Source: Cryomorpha sp963836915
GTDB taxonomy: Bacteria > Bacteroidota > Bacteroidia > Flavobacteriales_D > Cryomorphaceae
Direction of reading: 5' to 3'
Length of the DNA stretch: 64,000 nt
Assembly: GCA_963836915.1 (NCBI GenBank)
Contig: CAWILH010000002.1
Location: 3,534,001 to 3,598,000, forward strand
In this document: in pieces, positions 7,978-17,243 of the stretch
How the letters are laid out: every line of letters begins with the position of its first letter
How positions within the stretch are numbered: position 1 is the stretch's first letter
Notes under the pieces: model-generated
What the model saw: only the letters and a program-made list of their open reading frames with translations
What the model was told of the DNA's origin: nothing
Databases searched by the model: none
Position numbers and translations under genes: made by a program

Positions 7978-9243
7978 ATGGCCGGAGATAAATTGGTACG
8001 TGTAGAAGGGGTCGCCAAGAAGTTCTGCCGCGATCTTAAGACCAGCCTTTGGTACGGCGTGAAAGATTTGGGGAGCGAGTTTTCCGGTAGGAAGAAGTCG
8101 GGAGAAATAGCCTTACGGCCAAAGGAGTTCTGGGCGGTACGCGATGTGAATTTTGAGCTGGAGCGGGGCGAGTGCCTAGGGCTCATCGGTAGGAATGGAG
8201 CTGGCAAGAGTACCCTGCTAAAAATGTTGAACGGATTGATAAAACCCGACAAGGGCCGCATAGAAATGCGTGGCAGGATCGGCGCCCTTATCGAGCTTGG
8301 CTCCGGTTTCAACCCCATCCTTACCGGAAGGGAAAACATCTATAATAATGGCGCTGTGCTGGGGCTCAACAAGAAGGAGATCGATGGCCTGCTCGAAGAG
8401 ATCATCGACTTTTCCGAGATCGAAGACTTTATAGACACCCCCGTACAGTATTATAGTTCGGGCATGAAGGTACGTCTGGGCTTTTCGGTAGCTGCCCACA
8501 TGAAGCCCGATGTGCTCATACTCGATGAAGTATTGGCAGTGGGCGACGCCGGATTTAAAATCAAGTCGTTCAATAAGATCAACTCCATTATGCGCGAAGC
8601 CGCCGTGATCTTCGTAAGCCACAGTATGCCGCATATTGCCACCATTACCAATAAGGTATTGCTCATGGAAGGGGGCGTGGTAGATTATTACGGAGCCAAT
8701 ATTACCGATGGTATCGAGCGGTATTTCAATCTCTTCTCGGGCGATGATGCGCGGGTAGAGTTCAACGGGCTCGCCACCATAGCGGCGCTCACGGTGCACC
8801 CATCGGCCATATACGCAAGTTCGGGGCGCAGCCTTCCGGCAATTGATTACCGCGATACGATAAAGATTGATCTCTCGGTGGCTGTAGATCGGCAGTTCGA
8901 TGATTTTCATGTGAAGATACAGATCACCGACAAGGATTTGAAGATCGTGGGTATCTACGATAGTTTCCAGTTTCAGGATGCCATGGCCAATGATAAAAAC
9001 CAGCACGATCTCCATATCAGCCTGCCCGATTGCATCTTTATTGACGGGGAATATGCGATCACCGTTTTCATTCAGCAGCGCGACATCGTCACGGGCAAGT
9101 GGAGCATCTTGGCGCTCTATCGCTATTGGGCCAAGTTTATGATGAAGGCCAGCAAGGGGTTAGGTTATGTGCCTGCGGTAGTCTACCTTCCCGGTCGGGT
9201 CTCGGTGGCAGCACCATCGGCTTCGACTGATTCCCGCATTTGA
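7978..9243 (+). CDS. Polysaccharide ABC exporter, ATP-binding subunit (Wzt-like)
   Basis: This 421-residue protein powers the Wzm-like permease. The nucleotide-binding domain has Walker A (LIGRNGAGKST), the signature YYSSGMKVRLGFS, Walker B (VLILDEVLAVGD) and the switch histidine (VFVSHS). About 165 residues follow (about 255-421), consistent with the C-terminal carbohydrate-recognition domain of Wzt proteins. That domain selects the polymer by its non-reducing end. An N-terminal extension before Walker A (WYGVKDLGSEFSG) is also typical. It lies one base after the permease stop. No full glycan biosynthesis cluster is present in the window. Confidence 0.9.
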   Translation: MAGDKLVRVEGVAKKFCRDLKTSLWYGVKDLGSEFSGRKKSGEIALRPKEFWAVRDVNFELERGECLGLIGRNGAGKSTLLKMLNGLIKPDKGRIEMRGRIGALIELGSGFNPILTGRENIYNNGAVLGLNKKEIDGLLEEIIDFSEIEDFIDTPVQYYSSGMKVRLGFSVAAHMKPDVLILDEVLAVGDAGFKIKSFNKINSIMREAAVIFVSHSMPHIATITNKVLLMEGGVVDYYGANITDGIERYFNLFSGDDARVEFNGLATIAALTVHPSAIYASSGRSLPAIDYRDTIKIDLSVAVDRQFDDFHVKIQITDKDLKIVGIYDSFQFQDAMANDKNQHDLHISLPDCIFIDGEYAITVFIQQRDIVTGKWSILALYRYWAKFMMKASKGLGYVPAVVYLPGRVSVAAPSASTDSRI

Positions 9244-9352
9244 TGTATGTGGCTATCTTGGCGTTCTAAAATTCGATCTTATTAAGAATTCAACCTTTAC
9301 ATCGCTCGACAGCATTAATTTTTGGGCTCCCTTCAAGCGGGAAATCCCAGCT

Positions 9353-10516
9353 ATGCGGGTGAGTTTCAAAGAAATAATGCTTGACCTTTTGAAGCGTCAT
9401 CGCAAGCCTGTCGAAGCAGCCGAAAAGGCGGTGCTAGACCATTACCGGATCAATGCTAAAGTAGCGATCTGCTATAATACCGTAAATCAAAAGGCTGCGC
9501 TTCAACCCGTCATCGATGCCATTGGCTCCCAGGCCGCCGGGCTTTCCGAAAATCCTTCTTTTGGCCTTCCGATGCCCGATACCGCCTATTTTAATAGACA
9601 GGCGCTCGCCTACACCATTGATTTATTGAGATGGTATTTTTTCTTGCCATCCTTTCAGAGAGAGATCTACAGAGCGAGGTATTATAATTATTTCCTGCGC
9701 CTCGGACAGTACCGTTTTTTGCTCTCTAGGTTTAGGAATTCTCCACATCTTCAAGTTTATATTGCCAGCAATGATCACTCGGGGCTGAGCCAGATTGGTT
9801 TCGTGGCTGCTGCCAATGCAGGGATAAAGACGGTTTACATCCAGCATGCTTCTGTAACTGAGAAGTTTCCACCGCTGCGGGCGGATTATGCCTTTCTGGA
9901 AGGAGCAGATGCTGCGGATAAGTATAAAGTGGCCGGTGCTTCCAATACCGTCGTGAGCTTGGTCGGCGCCATGAAATATGACCGCTACCTAAAATTGCCC
10001 ATGTTGGATAAGCCCGGAGCTTATCTTGGGATTTGTATCGGTATGGAAGGACATAATTATCAGGCCAATCTGGCGCTTTGCACGCAGTTGAAAGAATTGG
10101 GAGAGCCATTCTTGATTCGCTTTCATCCAAGACAGACCGCGGCAGTGCGCGCACTCTTTACAACGCACCAAGCCTATTTTTCAGATACCGGCCAGTCAGC
10201 GCTTGATTTTATAATGGATTGCCATACCATTATTTCCGGAGAGAGTAATATCCTGCTCGAAGCCATCATTCTGAAGCGACGGCCTATTTATTTCGCTTCA
10301 GACGGAGAGGTGAAAGATCATTATGGATTCTTAAAAAATAAAGTAGTGGATAGGGCTTATCAGACCGTGGCAGAGTGTATGGAAGGCCTTCGTGCCGATT
10401 TCGACCTAGATTTTCATCGCCAGCAGGCTAAGTATTATAACGAAGTGCTGTACACCACTGATGAGGGAAACTCGACGGCGCTGGTCATGAAAGCTATGGA
10501 CGAGATCTTAAAATGA
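9353..10516 (+). CDS. GT-B-like transferase, putative polysaccharide biosynthesis
   Basis: This 387-residue soluble protein lacks a signal peptide. Its central part (about 140-180: VYIASNDHSGLSQIGFVAAA, then VYIQHASVTEKFPPL) resembles capsule polysaccharide or glycerophosphotransferase-type GT-B enzymes. These have an IQHG-like motif followed by K..P. The C-terminal half has IRFHPRQ and ISGESNILLEAIILKRRPIYF, matching the nucleotide-sugar-binding side of such folds. It sits 109 bases after the exporter ATPase on the same strand, so a role in making the exported glycan is likely. The exact donor and acceptor are unknown, and it could also be a UDP-GlcNAc 2-epimerase-fold protein. Confidence 0.6.
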   Translation: MRVSFKEIMLDLLKRHRKPVEAAEKAVLDHYRINAKVAICYNTVNQKAALQPVIDAIGSQAAGLSENPSFGLPMPDTAYFNRQALAYTIDLLRWYFFLPSFQREIYRARYYNYFLRLGQYRFLLSRFRNSPHLQVYIASNDHSGLSQIGFVAAANAGIKTVYIQHASVTEKFPPLRADYAFLEGADAADKYKVAGASNTVVSLVGAMKYDRYLKLPMLDKPGAYLGICIGMEGHNYQANLALCTQLKELGEPFLIRFHPRQTAAVRALFTTHQAYFSDTGQSALDFIMDCHTIISGESNILLEAIILKRRPIYFASDGEVKDHYGFLKNKVVDRAYQTVAECMEGLRADFDLDFHRQQAKYYNEVLYTTDEGNSTALVMKAMDEILK

Positions 10517-10707
10517 CCGTTGACCAGTGCCTGCTGCAAGCGGTGCTTAAATCTTGTGACGGCGTGTGCTTCATGAAGGGGTTCATTTTCATATCGCGCC
10601 CTGTTCCAATCTGCCGTAAAAGGCTGGTCGTTGCGCCCGTCCCTACAAGGCTTGGTAGAGCGTGATAAAACCCAAGTCGGGGCATGGAAAAAAATTGATA
10701 GCTCCCG

Positions 10708-10737
10708 TTGGTTTATTCATTAATTCTTGTACATTTG
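10708..10737 (+). promoter_or_regulatory. Promoter of the ribosomal protein super-operon
   Basis: TTG (10708-10710), exactly 19 bases, then TACATTTG (10730-10737) match the Bacteroidota primary sigma consensus TTG-N19-TAnnTTTG. Transcription should start near 10743, leaving a leader of about 60 bases before rpsL at 10806. Between the GT-like gene (ends 10516) and this promoter I see no other feature. Confidence 0.8.
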
Positions 10738-10805
10738 CACCCCCAATTTAGCCAAATAGGGAAAGTAAAACGCGCGAAAAAACTGATTTAGAGTAACATT
10801 ACATT

Positions 10806-11186
10806 ATGCCAACGATACAACAACTAGTACGCAAAGGGCGATCTACCAAGATCAAGACAAGCAAGTCTGCTGCCCTCGCATCCTGTCCACAGCGACGTGG
10901 GGTATGTGTGCGTGTGTACACCACCACCCCCAAGAAACCAAACTCGGCCATGCGAAAAGTAGCGCGTGTACGTCTTACCAATGGTAAGGAAGTCAATGCC
11001 TACATCGGCGGTGAAGGTCATAACCTTCAGGAGCACAGTATAGTGCTCGTGCGCGGGGGTAGGGTTAAAGACCTTCCGGGGGTGCGGTACCACATCGTAC
11101 GTGGAGCACTCGATACGGCAGGTGTCGATGGCAGAACACAGCGCCGTTCCAAATACGGAACCAAACGACCAAAAGTTAAATCATAA
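10806..11186 (+). CDS. rpsL: 30S ribosomal protein S12
   Basis: This 126-residue protein lies at the decoding centre of the small subunit. The family motifs KKPNSAMRK and GGRVKDLPGVRYH are present. Both lysines linked to streptomycin response are the ordinary sensitive-type residues. It is the first gene of the 32-gene run, about 70 bases after a consensus promoter, and rpsG follows 12 bases downstream. Length is normal. Confidence 0.98.
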   Translation: MPTIQQLVRKGRSTKIKTSKSAALASCPQRRGVCVRVYTTTPKKPNSAMRKVARVRLTNGKEVNAYIGGEGHNLQEHSIVLVRGGRVKDLPGVRYHIVRGALDTAGVDGRTQRRSKYGTKRPKVKS

Positions 11187-11198
11187 GTAGGCTGAGTC

Positions 11199-11666
11199 AT
11201 GAGAAGAAAGACCGCAAAAAAACGCATTACGTTGCCAGACCCGAAGTTTAACGAAGTGGTGGTGACCAAGTTTGTAAACAATATGATGCAGTCGGGAAAG
11301 AAAAACCTGGCCTACAATATATTTTACGACGCCATCGACATAGTAGATGGTAAGGGTGAAGAGTCTGGGCTGGAAGTATGGAAAAAGGCTCTGGCCAATG
11401 TTACCCCGGCCGTAGAAGTACGCAGCCGCAGGGTAGGAGGTGCCACCTTTCAAATTCCACAGCCGGTGCGTGAGAATCGCAAACTCGCTATATCCATGCA
11501 GTGGTTGATCGGATATTCGCGGAAGCGCAATGAAAAGACCATGAGCCAGCGATTGGCCAATGAGATCATTGCCGCAGCAAAGGAAGAAGGGGCAGCCTTC
11601 AAAAAGAAAGAAGATACGCATAGAATGGCGGAGGCCAACAGGGCTTTTTCACATTTTAGATTCTAA
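11199..11666 (+). CDS. rpsG: 30S ribosomal protein S7
   Basis: This 155-residue primary 16S rRNA-binding protein of the small-subunit head shows the family signatures LPDPKFNEVVVTKFVNNMM and EVRSRRVGGATFQIP. It lies 12 bases after rpsL and 29 bases before fusA, the standard str operon order. Length is normal for bacteria. Confidence 0.98.
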   Translation: MRRKTAKKRITLPDPKFNEVVVTKFVNNMMQSGKKNLAYNIFYDAIDIVDGKGEESGLEVWKKALANVTPAVEVRSRRVGGATFQIPQPVRENRKLAISMQWLIGYSRKRNEKTMSQRLANEIIAAAKEEGAAFKKKEDTHRMAEANRAFSHFRF

Positions 11667-11695
11667 AATAAGGGTAAGCGCAAAACAGAATTACG

Positions 11696-13804
11696 ATGGC
11701 AAAGAGAAATTTAAGGAACACTAGAAATATTGGTATCGCCGCTCATATCGATGCGGGCAAGACGACTACCACAGAGCGTATCCTTTATTACGGTGGTGTG
11801 AGCCATAAGATTGGTGAAGTGCATGATGGAGCCGCTACGATGGACTGGATGGCGCAGGAGCAGGAGCGGGGTATCACCATTACCTCTGCCGCTACTACGC
11901 TTACATGGCCTTACCGCGGTACCGATTATCACGTTAATATTATCGACACACCCGGTCACGTTGACTTTACTGTTGAAGTAAACCGGTCACTGCGTGTATT
12001 GGACGGTCTGGTATTTCTCTTCAGCGCCGTAGATGGTGTAGAGCCGCAGTCTGAGACCAACTGGCGTCTTGCCAATAATTATAATGTGCCCCGTATCGGG
12101 TTCGTCAATAAGATGGACCGACAGGGAGCCGATTTCTTAAACGTGTGCAAGCAGGTAAAAGAAATGCTAGGTAGCCACGCCCTTCCACTTCAGATTCCAA
12201 TAGGTGCTGAAGATGACTTTAAAGGCGTGGTAGACCTTATCAACTTTAGGGGTATCACCTGGAGCGAGGATGATATGGGGATGACTTTTAACGAAGTTGA
12301 AATCCCTGCCGACATCCTTGACGAAGCAAAAGAATACCGTGAGAAACTTCTCGAAGCCGTTGCAGAATTTGACGAGAGCTTGATGGAGAAGTATTTTGAA
12401 GATGAAAACTCCTTGACCGAAGCAGAAGTGCTCAACGCATTGCGCGAAGCAGTGGTATCTGGAAAGGTAGTACCGATGATGTGTGGCTCTGCCTTTAAGA
12501 ATAAAGGTGTACAGGCTATGCTCGATATGGTCATGGAATTGCTTCCTTCTCCACTCGATGTTGAATCTATCATCGGAGTAAATCCCGACACGGGCAACGA
12601 AGAAAAGCGCAAGCCAGGCTATGATGAGCCATTTGCAGCATTGGCGTTTAAAATTGCGACCGACCCCTTCGTAGGCCGACTGTGTTTTACCCGCGTATAT
12701 TCTGGTAACCTAGATTCAGGTTCATACGTGTTGAATGCGCGTACCGGAAAGAAAGAACGTATTTCGCGGATTTTCCAAATGCATGCCAATAAGCAGAACC
12801 AAGTAGATAATCTTGGAGCTGGAGACATTGGTGCTTTGGTAGGATTTAAAGACATTAAAACCGGTGATACCCTTTGCGATGAGAAGAAGCCCATCGTACT
12901 GGAGTCAATGGATTTCCCCGAGCCGGTAATAGGATTGGCCATTGAGCCTAAGACCCAGGCCGACCTTGACCGCTTAGGTGTAGGTCTTAACAAGCTTGCC
13001 GAAGAAGATCCAACCTTTCAGGTTCACACGGACGAAGATTCAGGTCAGACCGTAATAAGCGGTATGGGAGAGCTTCACCTCGATATTATTGTAGACCGCT
13101 TGCGACGTGAGTTCAAGGTTGAAGTAAATCAAGGAGCTCCGCAGGTATCCTATAAGGAGACCATCACCGGATCGGTAGATCACCGTGAAACTTATAAGAA
13201 GCAGACGGGCGGTCGTGGTAAATTTGCAGATATAGTAGTGACCATCGAGCCGGGAGATCCTGAGAAGCCAGGTCTTATTTTTGAGAATGTGATCAAGGGT
13301 GGTAATATCCCGCGAGAGTTTGTGCCTTCGGTAGAGAAAGGATTTAAAGAAGCTATGGCCAATGGAGTTCTCGCTGGATATCCGGTAGATTCACTGAAAG
13401 TGACTTTGCGCGATGGATCTTTCCACGCGGTCGATTCAGACCAATTGTCTTTCGAGCTTGCTGCCAAGCTTGCGTATAGAACAGCACTTCCTAAGGCCAA
13501 TCCAGTACTTCTGGAGCCTATCATGAAGCTCGAAGTGCTTACTCCCGAAGAAAATATGGGAGATATCGTAGGTGACCTTAACCGTCGCCGTGGTATCATG
13601 GAAGGTATGGGTGACCGTAGCGGTGCCAAGGTGGTAAAAGCAAAAGTGCCACTGTCAGAAATGTTTGGATATGTTACTCAGTTGAGAACTATGTCATCAG
13701 GTCGTGCGACTTCAACTATGGAGTTCTCGCATTTTGCGGAAGCCCCTAAGAATGTGGCCGAAGAAGTTATTGCAAAAGTTAAAGGAAAAAAAGTAGAAGC
13801 GTAA
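11696..13804 (+). CDS. fusA: Translation elongation factor G
   Basis: This 702-residue GTPase drives translocation on the ribosome. The G domain has G1 (AHIDAGKTT), switch-region GITITSAATT, G3 (DTPGHVDF) and G4 (NKMD). Domains II to V follow, with ISGMGELHLDI and the C-terminal GYVTQLRTMSSGRA. Length and motifs are normal. Unlike E. coli, no tuf gene follows; rpsJ starts 16 bases downstream, so the str and S10 operons are joined. Confidence 0.98.
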   Translation: MAKRNLRNTRNIGIAAHIDAGKTTTTERILYYGGVSHKIGEVHDGAATMDWMAQEQERGITITSAATTLTWPYRGTDYHVNIIDTPGHVDFTVEVNRSLRVLDGLVFLFSAVDGVEPQSETNWRLANNYNVPRIGFVNKMDRQGADFLNVCKQVKEMLGSHALPLQIPIGAEDDFKGVVDLINFRGITWSEDDMGMTFNEVEIPADILDEAKEYREKLLEAVAEFDESLMEKYFEDENSLTEAEVLNALREAVVSGKVVPMMCGSAFKNKGVQAMLDMVMELLPSPLDVESIIGVNPDTGNEEKRKPGYDEPFAALAFKIATDPFVGRLCFTRVYSGNLDSGSYVLNARTGKKERISRIFQMHANKQNQVDNLGAGDIGALVGFKDIKTGDTLCDEKKPIVLESMDFPEPVIGLAIEPKTQADLDRLGVGLNKLAEEDPTFQVHTDEDSGQTVISGMGELHLDIIVDRLRREFKVEVNQGAPQVSYKETITGSVDHRETYKKQTGGRGKFADIVVTIEPGDPEKPGLIFENVIKGGNIPREFVPSVEKGFKEAMANGVLAGYPVDSLKVTLRDGSFHAVDSDQLSFELAAKLAYRTALPKANPVLLEPIMKLEVLTPEENMGDIVGDLNRRRGIMEGMGDRSGAKVVKAKVPLSEMFGYVTQLRTMSSGRATSTMEFSHFAEAPKNVAEEVIAKVKGKKVEA

Positions 13805-13820
13805 ACAGCTATTCATAACG

Positions 13821-14126
13821 ATGAGTCAAAAAATTCGCATCAAGTTAAAGTCATACGATCACAATCTCGTTGACAAGTCAGCAGAGAAGATTGTAAAGAC
13901 AGTAAAATCTACGGGAGCCGTAGTAAGCGGTCCAATTCCGTTGCCTACGCATAAGCGTATCTACACGGTACTCCGTTCGCCCCACGTAAATAAGAAATCC
14001 AGAGAGCAGTTCGAGCTTTGTGCTTATAAGCGCTTGCTGGATATTTATAGCTCTTCTTCTAAAACAGTAGATGCCCTAATGCGATTAGAGCTACCTAGCG
14101 GTGTAGAAGTAGAAATTAAAGTTTGA
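13821..14126 (+). CDS. rpsJ: 30S ribosomal protein S10
   Basis: This 101-residue small-subunit protein also serves in NusB-dependent antitermination in other bacteria. It shows QKIRIKLKSYDHNLVD at the N-terminus and the signature GPIPLPTHKRIYTVLRSPH. It begins the S10 part of the cluster, 16 bases after fusA and 18 bases before rplC, with no promoter evident between them. Confidence 0.98.
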   Translation: MSQKIRIKLKSYDHNLVDKSAEKIVKTVKSTGAVVSGPIPLPTHKRIYTVLRSPHVNKKSREQFELCAYKRLLDIYSSSSKTVDALMRLELPSGVEVEIKV

Positions 14127-14144
14127 TATTAATAATCGAAGAAA

Positions 14145-14765
14145 ATGCCAGGAATTATAGGTAAAAAAATCGGAATGACCAGTACGTACGATGCGGATGG
14201 AAAAAACATCCCTTGTACGATTATACAGGCTGGTCCTTGTGTGGTTACACAAGTGAAGACCGCAGCCAAGGATGGCTATCGTGCTATCCAATTAGGCTTC
14301 GGCGAAAGGAAGGAGAAAAATACTCCCGCTCCATTAAAAGGGCATTTCAAAAAAGCAAACACTACTCCTAAGCAGCGTTTGGCAGAGTTTACCGGTTACG
14401 AGCAAGATCTGACACTTGGTGACAAAGTTTTGGTAGATATATTTACCGAAGGTGAGTTCATCGATGTAGTTGGCAAGACCAAGGGTAAAGGCTTTCAAGG
14501 TGTAGTAAAGCGTCATGGCTTTGGCGGAGTTGGCCAGGCTACACACGGTCAGCATAACCGTCTGCGCGCACCGGGATCAATAGGTGCAGCGTCTTATCCG
14601 GCACGCGTATTTAAAGGTATGCGTATGGCCGGGCAGATGGGCAATACCCAGATCACACTTGAGAACATCCAAGTGGTGAAAGTTATGGCCGACGAATCAC
14701 TCCTTGTAGTGAAAGGTTCGGTGCCGGGTCCTAAGGGTTCATTTTTAATCTTGGAGAAAAACTGA
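14145..14765 (+). CDS. rplC: 50S ribosomal protein L3
   Basis: This 206-residue protein reaches toward the peptidyl transferase centre. It starts PGIIGKKIGMTS and contains the loop signature FGGVGQATHGQHNRLRAPGS. Its stop codon overlaps the start of rplD by one base, which suggests translational coupling. Length is normal. Confidence 0.98.
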   Translation: MPGIIGKKIGMTSTYDADGKNIPCTIIQAGPCVVTQVKTAAKDGYRAIQLGFGERKEKNTPAPLKGHFKKANTTPKQRLAEFTGYEQDLTLGDKVLVDIFTEGEFIDVVGKTKGKGFQGVVKRHGFGGVGQATHGQHNRLRAPGSIGAASYPARVFKGMRMAGQMGNTQITLENIQVVKVMADESLLVVKGSVPGPKGSFLILEKN

Positions 14766-15400
14766 TGGAATTAGCAGTATTGAATAGCGAAGGCAAGGAG
14801 ACTAAAAAGGTGAAGCTGAACGAAGAGATCTTCGGTATAGAGCCAAATGACCATGCCATTTATCTGGATGTAAAGCAGTATGGTGCCAATAATAGGCAGG
14901 GTACGCATAAGTCAAAAGAGCGAAGCGATGTAGCCGGTAGTACCCGGAAGATTAAAAAGCAAAAGGGCACAGGTACCGCAAGGGCAGGTGATATCAAAAA
15001 CCCGATCTTCAGAGGGGGTGGACGTGTATTCGGCCCACGCCCGAGAGATTATAGCTTCAAGCTCAATAAAAAATTGAAAGTACTCGCACGCAAGTCAGCC
15101 CTCAGCTATAAGGCGAAGGACAACCTGATCACAGTAGTGGAAGACTTCAAGATGGATGCACCAAAAACCCAACAATACCTGTCTATGATGGGAGCTTGGA
15201 AAGTTGCAGATCTTAAACCACTTTTAGTGTTGAGTGATAAGGATAATATAGTATCTTTGTCGTCCCGAAATTGTCAGGGTCATAAAGTGGTGTCAGCCAG
15301 TGATTTGTGCACGTACGACATTTTACGACATAAACAATTGGTAATCTCAGAAGGCGCATTGCCAGTTATTGAGAGTACGCTAAACCGATTTAAACGATGA
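14765..15400 (+). CDS. rplD: 50S ribosomal protein L4
   Basis: This 211-residue protein lines the peptide exit tunnel. The extended loop is clear: KQKGTGTARAGDIKNPIFRG followed by GGRVFGPRPRDYSF. It overlaps rplC by one base and rplW by four (ATGA). No S10-leader-like structure was identified, so L4 autoregulation of the E. coli type is not supported here. Confidence 0.97.
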   Translation: MELAVLNSEGKETKKVKLNEEIFGIEPNDHAIYLDVKQYGANNRQGTHKSKERSDVAGSTRKIKKQKGTGTARAGDIKNPIFRGGGRVFGPRPRDYSFKLNKKLKVLARKSALSYKAKDNLITVVEDFKMDAPKTQQYLSMMGAWKVADLKPLLVLSDKDNIVSLSSRNCQGHKVVSASDLCTYDILRHKQLVISEGALPVIESTLNRFKR

Positions 15401-15690
15401 GTCAGATAGTAATTAAGCCATTGATAACCGAAAAAATGACGGCAGCGACCGACAAGATCAATCGGTATGGCTTTCTGGTCAATCCAGATGCAAATAAGAT
15501 TCAGATTAAGGAAGCTGTCGAAAAGCTTTACAATGTGAACGTAGAGAAGGTTTGGACTATCAGCTATGCGGGTAAGACCAAAAGCCGATTTACGAAAACG
15601 GGCGTAGTGAGTGGCCGTGGCAAAGCTTATAAGAAAGCCTTGATTGCGGTGAGTGAAGGGGAGACCATTGATTTATACAGCAATATTTAA
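15397..15690 (+). CDS. rplW: 50S ribosomal protein L23
   Basis: This 97-residue protein sits at the tunnel exit, where it docks trigger factor and SRP. It begins VIKPLITEKMT and includes KIQIKEAVEKLYNVNVEKVW. Its start overlaps the rplD stop by four bases and rplB follows after 11 bases. Length is normal. Confidence 0.97.
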   Translation: MSQIVIKPLITEKMTAATDKINRYGFLVNPDANKIQIKEAVEKLYNVNVEKVWTISYAGKTKSRFTKTGVVSGRGKAYKKALIAVSEGETIDLYSNI

Positions 15691-15701
15691 ACCGAACAGT
15701 A

Positions 15702-16526
15702 ATGGCGGTAAGAAAGTTACGTCCCACCACACCGGGACAACGACATAAAATAATAAGTACTTTTTCAGATATCACGACCGATAGGCCTGAGAAGAGCCTT
15801 CTGGCACCCATGAGCAAATCGGGTGGTAGAAATAACCGTGGGCGCATGACCATGCGCTATATCGGTGGTGGTCATAAAAGACGCTATCGTATCATTGACT
15901 TCAAGCGTGATAAGTTTGGAATGGATGCAACGGTTCTTACTATTGAATATGATCCAAACAGGACAGGTCGTATAGCCCTAGTGCAATACAGCGACGGTGA
16001 GAAAAGATATATCCTTGCACCCGAAGGTCTGAAAGTAGATCAGGTTATTCGCAGTGGTGAAGGGGTTAATCCCGATGTTGGAAATGCTTTGTTCCTTAGT
16101 GAAATTCCATTGGGAACGGTAGTCCACAATATCGAAATGCGCCCCGGGCAAGGGGGGGTGATAGCGCGTGGCGCTGGTAGCTATGCGCAGCTGAATGCAC
16201 GGGATAAGAAATATGCTACCTTAAAGATGCCTTCTGGCGAAATAAGAATGGTGCTTATGACTTGTCTGGCCACGATTGGTTCAGTATCAAATGGTGAGCA
16301 TTCCTTGGAGCGATCAGGAAAAGCCGGTCGCAGTCGTTGGAAAGGCCGTCGCCCAAGAGTGCGTGGTGTCGTGATGAATCCTGTAGATCACCCAATGGGT
16401 GGTGGTGAAGGCCGTAACTCTGGTGGTCATCCAAGATCACGTAAAGGTATTCCAGCCAAGGGTTTCAAAACAAGAAATAAGAAAAAGGCTTCGAACAATT
16501 TGATTATCGAACGCCGCAAGAAATAA
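15702..16526 (+). CDS. rplB: 50S ribosomal protein L2
   Basis: This 274-residue protein is needed for subunit association and the peptidyl transferase centre. Visible signatures are MRYIGGGHKRRYRIIDFKR and the C-terminal VRGVVMNPVDHPMGGGEGR, which carries the conserved histidine. The C-terminus is basic. It lies 11 bases after rplW and 7 before rpsS. Confidence 0.98.
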   Translation: MAVRKLRPTTPGQRHKIISTFSDITTDRPEKSLLAPMSKSGGRNNRGRMTMRYIGGGHKRRYRIIDFKRDKFGMDATVLTIEYDPNRTGRIALVQYSDGEKRYILAPEGLKVDQVIRSGEGVNPDVGNALFLSEIPLGTVVHNIEMRPGQGGVIARGAGSYAQLNARDKKYATLKMPSGEIRMVLMTCLATIGSVSNGEHSLERSGKAGRSRWKGRRPRVRGVVMNPVDHPMGGGEGRNSGGHPRSRKGIPAKGFKTRNKKKASNNLIIERRKK

Positions 16527-16533
16527 TTGAACG

Positions 16534-16812
16534 ATGAGCAGATCACTCAAAAAACCACCTTTCATCCACTATAAGCTCATGGCTAAAGTAGATGACGCGC
16601 AATCAAGCGGAAAGAAGACCGTAATCAAAACATGGTCTCGCGCAAGCACCATCAGCCCCGATTTTGTGGGGATGACCATAGCTGTGCACAATGGCAATAA
16701 GTTTATTCCTGTATATGTGACAGAGAATATGGTAGGGCATAAACTGGGTGAGTTTTCACCTACACGCACCTTCCGCGGTCATGCTGGAAATAGAAAAGAT
16801 AAAAAACGGTAG
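16534..16812 (+). CDS. rpsS: 30S ribosomal protein S19
   Basis: This 92-residue small-subunit head protein partners S13. It begins SRSLKKPPFIHYKL and has the signature GHKLGEFSPTRTFRGHAGN. It lies 7 bases after rplB; rplV follows after 33 bases. Length is normal. Confidence 0.98.
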   Translation: MSRSLKKPPFIHYKLMAKVDDAQSSGKKTVIKTWSRASTISPDFVGMTIAVHNGNKFIPVYVTENMVGHKLGEFSPTRTFRGHAGNRKDKKR

Positions 16813-16845
16813 CCAGTTCTTAGAACTGATCAAAATTAACCGATA

Positions 16846-17241
16846 ATGGGATCTAGAAAGAAATTAGTAGCTGATAAGCGAAAAGAAGACAGAAAAAAGT
16901 TGGCTATCGCCAAGCTTAATAACGTGCCTACCTCGCCGAGGAAGATGCGTTTGGTAGCCGATGTCATTCGCGAAGTGGAAGTGCTGAAAGCATTGAACAT
17001 GTTGAAGCATATGCCGCAAGATGCAGCGCGAAGATTGGAAAAGCTTGTGCTTTCTGCTTTGGCAAACTGGCAAGCAAAGAATGAAGATAAGAATGCTGAC
17101 GATGAGAATCTTGTAATCAAAGAGATCTTCGTAGACAGCGCCAGAATGCTAAAGAGACTTCGTCCAGCTCCACAAGGACGTGCTCACCGCATTCGCAAAA
17201 GATCAAATCACGTAACGATTATATTAGATAGCGCCAAATAA
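16846..17241 (+). CDS. rplV: 50S ribosomal protein L22
   Basis: This 131-residue protein lines the exit tunnel with L4. The core includes NVPTSPRKMRLVADVIR and the beta-hairpin RLRPAPQGRAHRIRKRSNH. About 25 charged residues (GSRKKLVADKRKEDRKK) precede the core, slightly longer than the E. coli protein. The ATG at 16846 opens the frame. rpsC starts two bases after its stop. Confidence 0.96.
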   Translation: MGSRKKLVADKRKEDRKKLAIAKLNNVPTSPRKMRLVADVIREVEVLKALNMLKHMPQDAARRLEKLVLSALANWQAKNEDKNADDENLVIKEIFVDSARMLKRLRPAPQGRAHRIRKRSNHVTIILDSAK

Positions 17242-17243
17242 TT

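Noticed and set aside
8218..9015. 265-codon open frame on the minus strand
   Set aside because: It is the antisense shadow of the Wzt-like ATPase gene, whose motifs are unambiguous.
10494..10685. 63-codon minus-strand open frame between the GT-like gene and rpsL
   Set aside because: No homology, no start context, and it overlaps the end of the plus-strand gene.
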